A DNA stretch of 64,000 nt from Mesostigma viride (taxonomy: Eukaryota > Streptophyta > Mesostigmatophyceae > Mesostigmatales > Mesostigmataceae), in NCBI GenBank assembly GCA_009746045.1, contig RPFO01000256.1, positions 1,865,829-1,929,828 of the forward strand, read 5' to 3'. A program made the position numbers and the translations under genes. A model generated the notes under the pieces. The model ran no database searches and was not told the DNA's origin. It saw nothing but the letters and a program-made list of their open reading frames with translations. Below are positions 42,384 to 52,935 of this stretch, piece by piece (position 1 is the stretch's first letter; the number at the start of each line of letters is the position of its first letter).

Positions 42384-42850
42384 GGGTAGGACCAGGAAGC
42401 AGGTGGGTAAAAGGGAACTGCACTAGGGCGCCCAGAAGGGCCGACAGGGGCAGAGGCACGACCCGTGTTAAACGCAGGCATGGAAGGCATAGGGTGGGAA
42501 GGAGGCCTAGCAACATTGTTGGTTAGTGAGGACCTGCTGGGGGGTTGAGCCAGGGTTGCAGGAGGGGCAGGGGCCTGGTTCACAGCAAAAGAAGGATCAT
42601 CACTAAATCTGACTTGTGAAATACGTTGTTCATAGGTAGGTGGGGTAATTGAGGGACGACGGCGACCACCAGCAACAGGAGAAGGAGGTGAGGTACGCAG
42701 AATACCTTGAGGGGTAAGATGGTGTACCGTTTCCAAGGAGTCCCGTCGGTTACCACGAGTATTGTTATTGTTATTGTTATTGTTATTAGTAGTATTATTA
42801 TTATTATTATTGGTAGGTATGGGCGACATATCTCCACCCACTGGATCCAT
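42384..42850 (-). pseudogene. gag region of the Ty3 element, N-terminal part
   Basis: Begins 'MDPVGGDMSPI', followed by an Asn run coded by a (TTA/TTG)n-type microsatellite at about 42760-42815, then a Pro/Ser-rich region. It lies on the upstream side of the DIRS-like insertion. Confidence 0.75.
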
Positions 42851-42941
42851 CCTTAATTACGTAAAGGAATAGGAATCTAAAAGAAGACAACAAAGGAAAA
42901 AGGAAAAACCTTGAAGGCCTGAAGCAAGAACAAAATTAAAA

Positions 42942-43337
42942 TCAATCCTTTTTATTAACAACAGTAATGGATAGTGAACCAAACTCCAAAGTGAGAGGAG
43001 TATCTGAAGCAGATGCAGATGCAGCCCGTTTAGGGGGAGAAGAAGGAGGGGTAGCAAAGACTAGAGCTTCTACAGGAGGACGACCATGAGGAATAGGGCG
43101 TACATGCAGACCTAAATCTGTTTGGCTATGATCTATAAGGAACTGCTGAGCTTCTTCGAAGGACATAAATTTCTTATACCTAATTACGTTGTATGCACGA
43201 TTCTGAACGATCTTCCTAGCGTCGGACCACGAAAGGAAAATGGAGGACCATTGAGGCGTAATCACTACGTAATATTTAGCTAGACTATTATCGCTAGAAG
43301 AATGGGAAGGAGCAGTAAAAGATCGCCGCTGGCTCAT
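42942..43337 (-). CDS. viroplasmin/RNase H N-terminal-like ORF of the Ty3 element
   Basis: 131 residues. 'KYYVVITPQWSSIFLSW' and 'YNVIRYKKFMSFEEAQQFLI' match the caulimovirus viroplasmin/RNase HI N-terminal fold, a small domain that binds RNA-DNA hybrids or duplex RNA. The C-terminal part is Ser/Pro-rich. It is the first ORF after the LTR, ahead of gag, which is not a usual place in Ty3 elements. Confidence 0.75.
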   Translation of the reverse strand: MSQRRSFTAPSHSSSDNSLAKYYVVITPQWSSIFLSWSDARKIVQNRAYNVIRYKKFMSFEEAQQFLIDHSQTDLGLHVRPIPHGRPPVEALVFATPPSSPPKRAASASASDTPLTLEFGSLSITVVNKKD

Positions 43338-43841
43338 GGTAACGCACCTTGTTCTTGAGTAGTCACGATAGGAGTGGAAGGGGTAGGAGTCGACTTAGCT
43401 GGGTTATCTGGATCACCGAAATGACGAGGGCGACAACGGTCCAGCGCTCGTAGTCCTAAAGTCAGCGACCCAGTGAATTTCTGCGAGTGCGGCCGTCTAA
43501 TGAGCAGCAACACGAAGGAAAAGGTGTAGGTACTGCGACGCTAATCGTCTCCGAACAGTAATACTCCCCTATCTATGACAGGAAACAACCGTAAGCAGGA
43601 AAACAAGGCGAAGGACAGGCTAACTACGAAAGGGTTTATCCGCTGCGAGCAGGTCTAGCATCTAGGTAGAGCGTGTCCCGAAACGGGCAGCACTACTCTC
43701 CTAGCTTGAAGGCGACCCGCCCATTACCTATCAAGGACGTGTCGGCTTCGTATTCCTGGACGCGGAAGGGGTCTTGAAAAGGCGTATGTGGCAAGGGATC
43801 GTCGTCTTGTTCTCTACCTACTGAAGTTCCTCCGAAACCAT
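43338..43841 (-). other. leader of the Ty3 element
   Basis: About 500 bp between the LTR and the viroplasmin-like ORF. An Arg/Gly-rich frame starting in the LTR (near 44010) reads into it to 43693; whether it is translated is unknown. Confidence 0.5.
43825..43841 (-). other. primer-binding-like site of the Ty3 element
   Basis: One base after the LTR end the minus strand reads TGGTTTCGGAGGAAC. Two other LTR elements of this window have similar TGGT..TCGGAGG strings at the same place (57442 and 58328). The tRNA is not identified. Confidence 0.6.
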
Positions 43842-44739
43842 TGTTACGCCGCGGATATCTACCTCCACCTCTACCTCTAATGGGCCTGATCCTACCTAAA
43901 CTGGTCAGGCCTCCTCTACTCAAACCTCTGGCGAAAGACGAACGTGATGGAGCTGATCTCAATGCATTAACGTATGTGTTACTATAATACGCCATACAAC
44001 CATTTACCAAAACCCGTTTACTCCAGGAATAGAGGAAGGAAACACAACTACACTGCCGTGACCCAAGCCTATATGTGTTAATTCATTCAACACACGCCGA
44101 GTGCACACACAAGGGGTAGAACGCGCATAAATGGTCACCAACGGTCCAACACGCTCGGGCCGACATGGCCCTCGCCTACAGATGCACGCTGGTCCACTAC
44201 ATCTACTGATGCACGCTGGTCCACTACATTCTACCACAGGATCAGGACCACTAGTAAAGTACGCGGCGCGGCGCCCAACGGCACCCAATGTACCACAGTA
44301 CTGTTACGAAGACAATATACGAAGGCAAAATGAAAAAAGTTAAAACGTTAGCCGCCGACAATCTGGAGCGTCCGATGATGGATCCAACGGACGCGATAAA
44401 CCCGCTAAGTTAGCGGGTCGGGTCGTCCGTACAAATACTAAATCACCAAACAACCAATACAAAACAAGCAAACTACGGAAAACAAACGGCCTTCGGCCCC
44501 AACCGCATAGACGCGACGCGAGGGATTGGGGCCGTCGGATGGTGGAGGCGTTGTCCCCAACCCGAGGGGCGACGGGTTGACTGGGGTAAAGGTGGCGCAA
44601 GCCACCGGAGGTGGGCGGGGGCGGCTAAGTGCCTGTGGCGCGGTGGTCCCGGTAGGAGCCTAAACGTAAACCTAGGGACAACCGAGGCAAAAGACCTAAT
44701 TTACGTCCGTAACTACACGAATTGTTACGCGACGTAACA
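43842..44739 (-). repeat. LTR of the Ty3 element (5' LTR in element direction)
   Basis: 898 bp. Homologous to 28217-28792 except for an extra block of about 322 bp at about 44318-44645. Followed on the internal side by a primer-binding-like string. Confidence 0.93.
44318..44645. repeat. 322 bp extra block inside one LTR
   Basis: Absent from the partner LTR at 28690. No inverted ends are visible. It contains the near-palindromic AACCCGCTAAGTTAGCGGGT near 44400 and GC-rich sequence. It may be an insertion in this LTR or a deletion in the other. Confidence 0.7.
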
Positions 44740-44744
44740 GCTAG

Positions 44745-45163
44745 AATAGCAATAGCCCTAGCTTGTAACCATTGGCGTCACTGCCGCTAAGGCAGCCATG
44801 CCTAGAATGTTGCCTAGCTGTGCCAACACACCTAGTCACGTGCCGCCAACGCACGGTACACAACCAGCCATAGCCTTAGCCTAGTCCTAGTACAGCCATG
44901 CTACGCCCTGGCTATGTTCAGATTACTTGCCCACGCTCCTTGCTATGATATGCTCACATGGGTCTTATTGCACCCACAGTTTGCCGGATCGTTAGCCTGT
45001 CCTTTTAGCTAGCCGCGCCCGATTGCAGCTGTGGCATCAGCCTTTGGCATGAAGGAGACTGGGGGTCTCTGCCCTTTCTCCTGTAGTGCACACACAGGGA
45101 TGAAAAGCACTTCGGTGCTCCGTGACTCCCCAACGGGAGCACGAGTTTAATTAATTAATTAAT
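44745..45163 (+). mobile_element. 3' tail of the interrupted ORF1 element
   Basis: Continues 26868-28216 across the LTR insertion. It begins AATAGCAATAGCCCTAGCTT and is homologous to 23274-23690 on the minus strand. It ends with the block CTCCGTGACTCCCCAACGGG and a TTAATTAATTAATTA run. No ORF2 or reverse transcriptase is present between ORF1 and this end. Confidence 0.85.
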
Positions 45164-45165
45164 TA

Positions 45166-45243
45166 TACCATCCATTCCATCCCATGTTCCCCTCCCACTG
45201 AGGACTTATGCTTACGTGACGCAGTCACGTGTCTATTAATTAA
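45166..45243. repeat. CACGTGAC module ending in TTAA
   Basis: About 75 bp with CCATTCCATCCCATGTTCCC and ACGTGACGCAGTCACGT, ending TATTAATTAA. Nearly identical copies stand at 48066-48140 and 50458-50520, and one is inverted at 47807-47870. It directly precedes the 2.3 kb element at 45244. Confidence 0.85.
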
Positions 45244-47533
45244 GGGGACGGGACACCCCCGAATTTTTTGGCGCCAAAAAATTCGCGCCGGAACCGAAGG
45301 TCACAAATTTCACGTGCACGGTGCGCGCACCCCTTGCGGAAGTGGCCATGGCGACTGCGTTCAGGCGAAACTACCACAATAGGGCAAGCGAAATGCAAAA
45401 ATTTTACTCGAATCTAAAAGACGATGAGTTTATGATGTTAGTATGTGGCGGAAATCAGCTGGTTTACAATATCGCTGTTGTTTTTTTATGCCATCGGCAT
45501 GGGGGGTAATCTGAATTTTTTGGTCGCGCGGAATGAAATAGAATTCATGATAGCGGCAGTAAAATCGCGGTTTTGGGGGTTGTTCTGACCGTGAAGCAGG
45601 CGTTAATACCGGTAGCATCGAATTCTAAACCCAGCTGGTGGTTTTTGCCAGATTTTCGGCCATTATCGGTAAGTAATTGTTCAGACCTGCGCAGTGCGTG
45701 TCTGACCTGTCCATGGAAGAACGGCTGTTGTTGCGCGCCTGGGCGAGGGATTTACGAGGGCAAGGTACAGATGTGTCGCGAATGTTATCTGCTATCAGTG
45801 CTTTCTTCTATGAGCTCATCGTTCGAAGTTTTTTGCGTTCTTTTTGGGCAGTTTCCGCCAGCTAGCTCGCCGTCGCTTGCCGTTGTGTTGTCGAATACTG
45901 GCAGCTTTAGATTGTTTTCGTTGATGTCGTGATCAGGGCCGCTTAAGTCGCAGCCTATAGCTCGTCGGGAAGGTATAAGGCATTTCATAAAACGTGTTGT
46001 GGCAAGGATGTTGTGCGTATGGACGCTTCTTGTTGTGTGAGTGTGACGCACCCTCTCTTCGCAGGCCGCAGCGGCATCACAGCACTCATGCGCTGAAGGG
46101 CCGCCAATTGTTTATTTGCATTTTATCGTGCAGGGATGGAGGTGTTATAGTGATGATGATGTTGGAGATATTGCATTTGTGTGACTGCATGTAGATAGCA
46201 GGCACCATTGGTTGTTTGAGCTTTCCTTTGTTATGATGATGTGATAAGACTACAATGTGCTGAGCCAACCATGGTTGACATGCATGACTGCATGCAAGCT
46301 ATATATACCATGTTCCTACTTGGTTCCTTGCCCTCCATAGTCCCAGTTTGTCATCCATGCTGGGGAGGACAGTTTAGGAGGTGTTGTTGTGTTGATTAGC
46401 TTGGTAGGCATCAACCTTACACTCTAACCTGGGAGAAACATAGGAAATGCTGCTTAGGCATGTTAGGGCTACCATCGTCAAGGCTATGCACATATTTACA
46501 AGGCTGGCCATGCTCGAGGGACGATGAAGACGTATGAGGTGCGTGGCCACCCCTTTGTACTTCATAACATATTCAGCATGGATTTGGTGCATGTTGGATG
46601 GCATATGAAGTGGCATTGTGGTGTTACTAACTTACTGAGTGGTTCTTAGCGCCTTGTCAGGAGGTGGTCATATAGGAAACCCATCAACTTGAGTAGTTCT
46701 TGTCACAATGACCCCCCACATTGAGCATGCGTTGCCGTCAGCGTGCAAGAGTTAATTATGTGTGCTTTGGTCAGTTTGCAGATGTCTTTGATGAAGAAGG
46801 AGGTGCTAGTGTGGCTAAATGGTTACTCTAATTTCCTTGTAGCGTCTACATGGTGGGTGGCCGTCTTGGAATGGTTGTAACTTGGGCAGTTCTTGTCAGA
46901 ATGTCGTCAAACCTTGAACATAGGAGGTACCATATGTGCAGAGGATGGTAGTGTGTGGTTTGGCCAGTTTTCACGTGGCTTGGATGAATAAAGGGGTGTT
47001 AGTGTGGTTAAATACTGGCTAAAACGTCCCTTAGCTTCGTCATTGGTGACAACCTAAGAACGTTAATAACTGGAGCTGTGGTGGTCAGAATGACCTGAAA
47101 TTTTGGGGCTGCATGTCCCCCCCTCTCTAGTATTTAAGAATATATGGTATGGCAACATTTGAAGTGTTTATGATTTGATTTATTTTTTTTTCATTAAAAA
47201 AGGACCCTTTTTGCGGGAAAATTAATAACTGGTGCATCCATGCTTATATATTGGTCCCAATTAGGCAGACTTTCTCAAAAGTGGAGGAACTATGCGGGAA
47301 TATGTGATTTGGTCCCAATATGTTTGCCCATTGTCCTAGGAAAAATGTGACTAAAATAGCGTCTTTTTCTATTTTTAGCGCGTAACCGGTGTATGGTGGG
47401 GGCTAGTACCACCCCCAAGTGGCTGGAAAATTTTTTTTTTATCATATTTATGGTCCCCAATCATCATTGGATTTTTAGCACATGCATAGGTATGGTTTCC
47501 AGAAAAGTGCCCTTTAGGGGTGTCCCCTCCCCC
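45244..47533 (+). mobile_element. 2.3 kb TTAA-flanked element, copy X
   Basis: Starts GGGGACGGGACACCCC after TTAA (45240-45243) and ends with the inverse of GGGGGAGGGGACACCCC before TTAA (47534-47537): short inverted ends and a TTAA duplication, the pattern of piggyBac-like elements. Left-end sequence (TTTTTTGGCGCCAAAAAATT, then a GCGCGCACCCCTTGCG block and GGCCATGGCGAC) and right-end sequence (GGGGACCATAAATATG on the reverse strand) are matched by copy Y in opposite orientation. No transposase is encoded. A microsatellite-rich interior and no convincing ORF make it non-autonomous. Confidence 0.75.
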
Positions 47534-47537
47534 TTAA

Positions 47538-48140
47538 TTAATTAATTAATGTTAGTCATTAATTAATTAATTAATTAAGTCATACATGTTAGTCATGCAA
47601 GCTAGAAATTAAGATAGCACTTGCTACCTACGTGACGTAAACGCCTTCAAATATTTGTCTGGATGAATCCTTGCACGAGAAATTAATTAATTTAACACTG
47701 ATCGATCCTAGTGCGGAAAATCCAAGGGCCGGGGGGCCACCTTGCCGGGCGCATGGCTTCAGGGGCGTCCACGCCATGTGAGGACAAATTTGCAAGCATT
47801 ACTGATTAATCAATTAAATAGACACGTGACTGCGTCACGTGAGCATACTGAAGTCCTCAGTGGGACAAGCATAATTCGTACATTCATTCATTCATTCATT
47901 CATTCATTAATTTTAACCCGTACGTAGGATAGATGGCAAGTAGTGATGAAGGAGACCACCCCCAAGCCTGTGGGGGCTCCGCGTGTGACCAAGTATGGCA
48001 TTCATAGCGATTCGGGCCGCGGTGCCCACGCCCCGGCCTGTAACTAGGACCTAGATAGCTTATACCCTCCATTCCATCCCATGTTCCCCTCCCACTGAGG
48101 ACTTATGCTCACGTGACGCAGTCACGTGTCTATTAATTAA
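47538..48140. repeat. spacer between copies X and Y, mosaic of dispersed repeats
   Basis: Contains two long TTAATTAA runs (47534-47577), an inverted CACGTGAC-TGC-GTCACGTG box (47823-47841), an (ATTC)n run (47880-47903), the 80 bp repeat shared with 25170-25241, and the upright CACGTGAC module (48066-48140). No gene. Confidence 0.75.
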
Positions 48141-50394
48141 GGGGTCCGGACACACCTGAACCCCCCCAAATTGAATACACATGTTTTGCACTCAATACCC
48201 ATTCTGGCAATGCAAATTATGATGGGGGGCCATAAATATGACCCTTGGGCATGCATCTGGCTACTTTTTGAGTTCAAGGTCCATCACCATACATGTGCAC
48301 GGAGCTATTTTTAGCGCGCACACCCCCTAAAAGCACGGATTGCCTAGGACAACCCCCCCACACTTGTGGACCAAACACCTCATTTTTGTCAAATCCCCAC
48401 CCAGACCAAAGAATGGAGCTAATTTGCAGCACCAAAATCGCACGTCTGGGCATACTTATGCAGTTTACCGAAAAATACGTCTTTTTTGTGACTAAAAAAA
48501 AAAAATCAAATCAAATACGCATGGGTTGGGCCCAGGGAGTCAAAAATAACTTCCACAGGGTGGGAATATCAATGGGACCAATTTTCAGCTCATTCTGACC
48601 ACGTATGTGAACAGTTATGTTCTGTTGTATGAAAAAAAAAAATGCACGAAAATACGGTTTTATGCCAAATGGCTGCACCAATCACAACCTTGCCCACCAC
48701 AGTGTGGGCCAAACAAGGTGCCAGCAAGTTATTTATCATGCAAACTATCTTGGAATCAAAATTCAGGTCATTCTGAGCTAGACTGATGGCATAAACTAGT
48801 GTCCTCAACTGCCACCCCTCAACCCTAGTATAGACTGGCATGAGCTCAAACATAACCCTTTTCATCACCTGCCCACCACAAATCATCAGAATCCTAACAT
48901 AGACGGCTGCCAATTGAGTTATACAAACAGCCACCAAATGCAGGATCAAGCTGAGCATGAGCCTTGAGTACTAGAGAGGTCATTCATAGCATGCAGCACC
49001 ACACTATGGTAGCATAGTTGGCAATCTTCATTGGTAATAACAGAAATGTTTAGAGGCCCAAGCAACGTTCAATAGCAACAGAAACATGTGGGATTAGATG
49101 GGTGACTCGTACATGCTAGCCACACCCCACACCTCACCATGGTTGTAAACCATGCTCAACAATAAGGTGCATAAACAGCATGCTCATCTACACGTGCTAT
49201 GCTGACTTAGAGTAGAGGATGATGCCTCAATCAACCAGCAATAATAACACAATGTTCTAACCCTGCAGGTTCACATCACCCCGTTCAAAAACCAACCAAC
49301 AAAACAGAACTGTAAGCGCAAACACGAAATACAGCAAAGCCATAAGAGAAATGTCTTGCAGCCATCCTCATAAGCATGGCTAGCATCCTTGAGAGCACAT
49401 TGATTGTGAAGCATAGTGGCTGTGATCCACAAATCTAAAGAGGACACACACGTAAGCATAGCTTACACATATACAAAGCATGGCCAGCAAGAGAAGTATA
49501 GCCACCTTGTTTCCCAGCACGTTGAGACGCACGGTTCATATGCTCGCCAGCTTGTTGCATGCCGCCCTCGAGGCATGCCGGGGTACGTGTTGAATATGCA
49601 ATATAAGCACTCTGCCATCCAAATCCTTCCATATATCATTACATTAACGTAGCAGCTTACCTTGATATTACCCAATCCTAGACAGGATTTCAGAGCTTGC
49701 CACGCATAACGTAAGCGAATCGGTTGAAAGCTGCCGGAAAACTAGAGACGTGCATGCAGCAAGCGGCGAACAAAACAACGCACCCTTCCAGGAAACCGTG
49801 CTGAAAGCTTAGAATAAAGGGATTTCTAAACGCAATAGACTTCGGGGGTAACCACTGGATAATAGACGTACAATGGCATGCTATCTTTCCTGACAAGGCG
49901 CGCAAGAAATGCCAGCCACCCATGGACGGGTTGACAGCGCATAAAGCAGGACCTGGCGTTTTCTTTCCGAAAATGACGAGGAAAAGTAATAAAATAAAAG
50001 GTTCTTTAACATTTTCAATCTCCCCGTTAATGAACGTTGCTTTCTGCATCGCTAGGGACTAAGAACCTTTGTAATTATCGCTGTAGGCATGTATTGCTGC
50101 TTATTCGTTGCGGCAAGATTTCCGGGCCAGACCCCCTCGCAAACGCGGATGAAAAATGGCATCGATGTCGTCAATAATGCATCTTCGGCTACGCAAGATC
50201 ATGATGAAACTTTGATTTGACGCATCTGCATAATTTTCTGCGGTCTTATTGCCATATTACTGCATTTATTACCTAACGCACGTCGCCATGGCCAACTTGG
50301 CGCAAGGGCTACGCGCATCGTGCACCACAATTTCACGTGCCGGGTACCGGCGCGAATTTTTTGGCGCGAAATAATTCCGGTGTGTCCGGACCCC
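48141..50394 (-). mobile_element. 2.3 kb TTAA-flanked element, copy Y
   Basis: Starts GGGGTCCGGACACACC after TTAA and ends with the exact inverse of that 16-mer before TTAA (50395-50398). Its right end corresponds to the left end of copy X and its left end to the right end of X, so the two copies are in opposite orientation. Small frames inside have no recognisable domain. Confidence 0.78.
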
Positions 50395-50557
50395 TTAATT
50401 AATCCATTCCATCCCATGTTCCCGACTGCGGTCTATTAATTAATTAATTAATTAATCCCATGTTCCCCTCCCACTGCGGACTTATGCTCACGTGACGCAG
50501 TCACGTGTCTATTAATTAATTAATTAATTAAACCCGTACTAATTAACCCGTGCTCCC
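50395..50557. repeat. TTAATTAA runs and CACGTGAC module
   Basis: Two partial copies of the CATCCCATGTTCCC module with TTAATTAA runs at 50432-50455 and 50511-50531 and the 19 bp palindrome at 50489-50507. It bridges copy Y and the next LTR element. Confidence 0.75.
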
Positions 50558-51928
50558 TGTAACAGAATAAAATGGTGGCCTCTGCTCCACTAAATGCACA
50601 GATCTTTTACCTCCTGTCAGAACGAACTTATATCAGAACCCCAAGAGACAGGGGAGATTCCTAGCACTCTCCAGGAATCGTAGAGGGTAGTCGTTTCCCG
50701 TCTAGAGGCCTCTCCTACAAGACAGTACTTAACTTGGGTGGAACCGGGTTCCGTTCCGAAATTTTGGAATTACGGGGGTCGGAATTCCGTCCCGTTTAGG
50801 TTCCGGGGACTGCCAAAAAACGTGATCGGAATCAGGTTCCGGTTGCGTAGACGGAACTGACGTTATTACGGCGGAACGGAATGGTCAGCGTGTGTTTAGT
50901 ATTCAAAAACGCAAGGAAGACGTGTTAAAAGCGCGCGCGCTGCCCCAACCGACGCAAAATGCTGCCCTTTTTTGCTACGCAGGAATCTGGATCATGGAGC
51001 CTGGACTTGAAATGTAGTGTCAGTTGCGGAAGGTCGCCGCTAGAGCAATCTCACCTAACCTAAAGCACTCAACCTCGGAAACAACAAGCACCTAACCTAA
51101 AGCACTCAACCTCGAACGTGCTAGAAACGAAGGGACCATCCCATATCAGTAAAAAAGTTATAGTGTTCTCGCTTAAAATTAATTAGCGCAGGCCAGAAAT
51201 CTGGAGAATCTCGTTTTGAATAGCAATTTTCCGCTCTTCCGTTCCGTGCGCGGAACCAGTTCCGCCTCCGGAACCGGTTCTGGTTCCGTTCCGGAGTTCC
51301 ATCCAAAATTCCCAGTTCCGTTCCGGTTCCGTTCCGCCACCCCAAAACCCGGTTCCGCCTAACCCTGGTACTTACGCGATAGAGAGCAGTGGTCCCCTTT
51401 TGGTCAGGCGTCTGTCTGCTTGTTCATACAGACACAAGACTTCCTGTCTATCGGATATGGCTGTCCAATAACATGGCCTGAAGTGAGGATATTTGGTTAT
51501 TAGAAATAACTTCACATTATTGGGGGTATCCGCCTGATGGCTATGGTGTCAAACAGGCAAAGCTTATGTCCCCGCCGGCCGACACAGAGGAGTCCAACGC
51601 AATCCTAAAGGTCTCAGCCAATCAGAACACAGATGAACCGGTAAGGTTCTCTCTCTACATGCTTTGCACCCCTAACTTACGAAAGATACTAACTGACATC
51701 AGTCAGATTGCACATAGATTCCAAGGTACTGTCCCGTACCGTCCAGGGCCCAACACAAAGGACCATCAAAAGGGCACTCCGCATATAAGTCCCCAAAAGT
51801 CAAGTCAGGCCAGGAATCATTACACCTTGGCCGTACAAAGGACTCATCCATATACACAGAACGCTGAACTCCAAGTTTGCGTCCACTTGGATGTAACAGT
51901 ATACACGATGTCAGAAAATACTGTTACA
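50558..51928 (-). repeat. left LTR of the LARD element
   Basis: 728 bp of LTR plus a MITE of about 643 bp with its duplication. Internal side adjoins a TTCCTCCCCCC tract, which is the polypurine tract on the other strand. Confidence 0.9.
50732..51366. mobile_element. hAT-like MITE rich in GGAACC, inside the LTR
   Basis: About 640 bp absent from the other LTR. The right end inverted reads CAGGGTTAGGCGGAACCGGG; the left end has TTGGGTGGAACCGGGTTCCG. A 7-8 bp duplication (AGTACTTA at 50724-50731 and GGTACTTA at 51367-51374; unoccupied form in the other LTR at about 57615) supports the hAT superfamily. Both ends are arrays of GGTTCCGGAACC-type motifs. No ORF. Confidence 0.8.
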
Positions 51929-52837
51929 TTCCTCCCCCCATGAACAGAGCTACCAGCTCTGCCAAACAGACCAGTCTCATGACTGCCAGCATCCCCACAG
52001 GCCTCAAGTCTCCGCCAACATGGCATCATTGACCCTGCAAGGATCTGAGTCAATGGACAAAGGAAATGGTCTGCAAATCACAGGCTGGCCGCATGACCCA
52101 GTTATCCCTCCAGGCCTTAAGACTCGACCACAAAGGCGTCATCAACCCACTTGGGAACTGAGTTCATGGGCAAGACTCACAGCCTGAACACAAAACACAC
52201 AACCTATATGGGGAGGAAGTTGTCACACTTCCACAAAACTCAAAAACACAGAAAGAACGCAAAATAAAAACCAAAACTTGAAATCAACTACTGTCTTCTC
52301 CTGGGGCTCCAGCCAGAGAAAAGACTTACTGGTACTGGGCTCATCGTGCGACTCATGACAGAGAAAAGACCCTAGTACTATCCAAGTACAATGTCATCAC
52401 AATTGGTATAAAACAAGGCAGGTGAAAGGAACAGCCGCCTTAAAGCTGAAGACTGAAAAAGTCTGGAAACATTACTGGAACTGGAACTGGAACTGGAAGC
52501 AGATCTGGAATTGGAAAAATGACTGGAACAGGATCGGCTGATACAGGAAGTGTCTTCTGAATAAAGGCAAGTAGTATGGCCTCAAAAGACACACAAGCAG
52601 AGAATGAGGAACCACAGTGTTGAGAGGGCTCACTCATGCATGGAATCCGCCATGCCCATCACAGTAAGCATAATAACAGATTCTCTCTGCCTATCCCACT
52701 AGCAACAAAGACTGTGCCATATCTGCACATCCCAAACTGGATCCATGGAAAGTAGGTAGACTACACCAAGTCCACGCGTCCAAGACAAGGTCTCCCACAA
52801 CTGGATCAGTGCAAGCACGTGGTAAAAACTGATCTCC

Positions 52838-52935
52838 AAAATCTGGCCACCCCAGATTCTCCAACCCATCCAAATCTGGCCACTCCAGATTTTCCATCCC
52901 ATCCAAATCTGGCCACTCCAGATTCTCCATCCAAG
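52838..52935. repeat. 31 bp tandem repeat, three units
   Basis: Three units of CCAAATCTGGCCACTCCAGA type within the LARD interior. Confidence 0.85.

Larger units (their letters stand above)
28217..44739 (-). mobile_element. Ty3/gypsy chromovirus-like LTR element, fossil, with a nested DIRS-like element
   Basis: Bounded by LTRs starting TGTTACG and ending CGTAACA and flanked by a 5 bp duplication GCTAG (28212-28216 and 44740-44744). It lies on the minus strand. Order in its own direction: LTR, primer site, viroplasmin-like ORF, gag with CCHC knuckle, protease, reverse transcriptase, RNase H, integrase, chromodomain, an extra ORF, polypurine tract, LTR. The two LTRs share about 573 bp with only a few differences, so insertion is young, though one LTR holds a 322 bp extra block. 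The element is broken, with about half a dozen breaks besides the 5.4 kb insertion in gag. It sits exactly at the end of the host ORF1. Confidence 0.93.

Noticed and set aside
45244-47533. piggyBac transposase gene in copy X or Y
   Set aside because: Only the ends and TTAA flanks fit; no frame of suitable length or catalytic motif exists.
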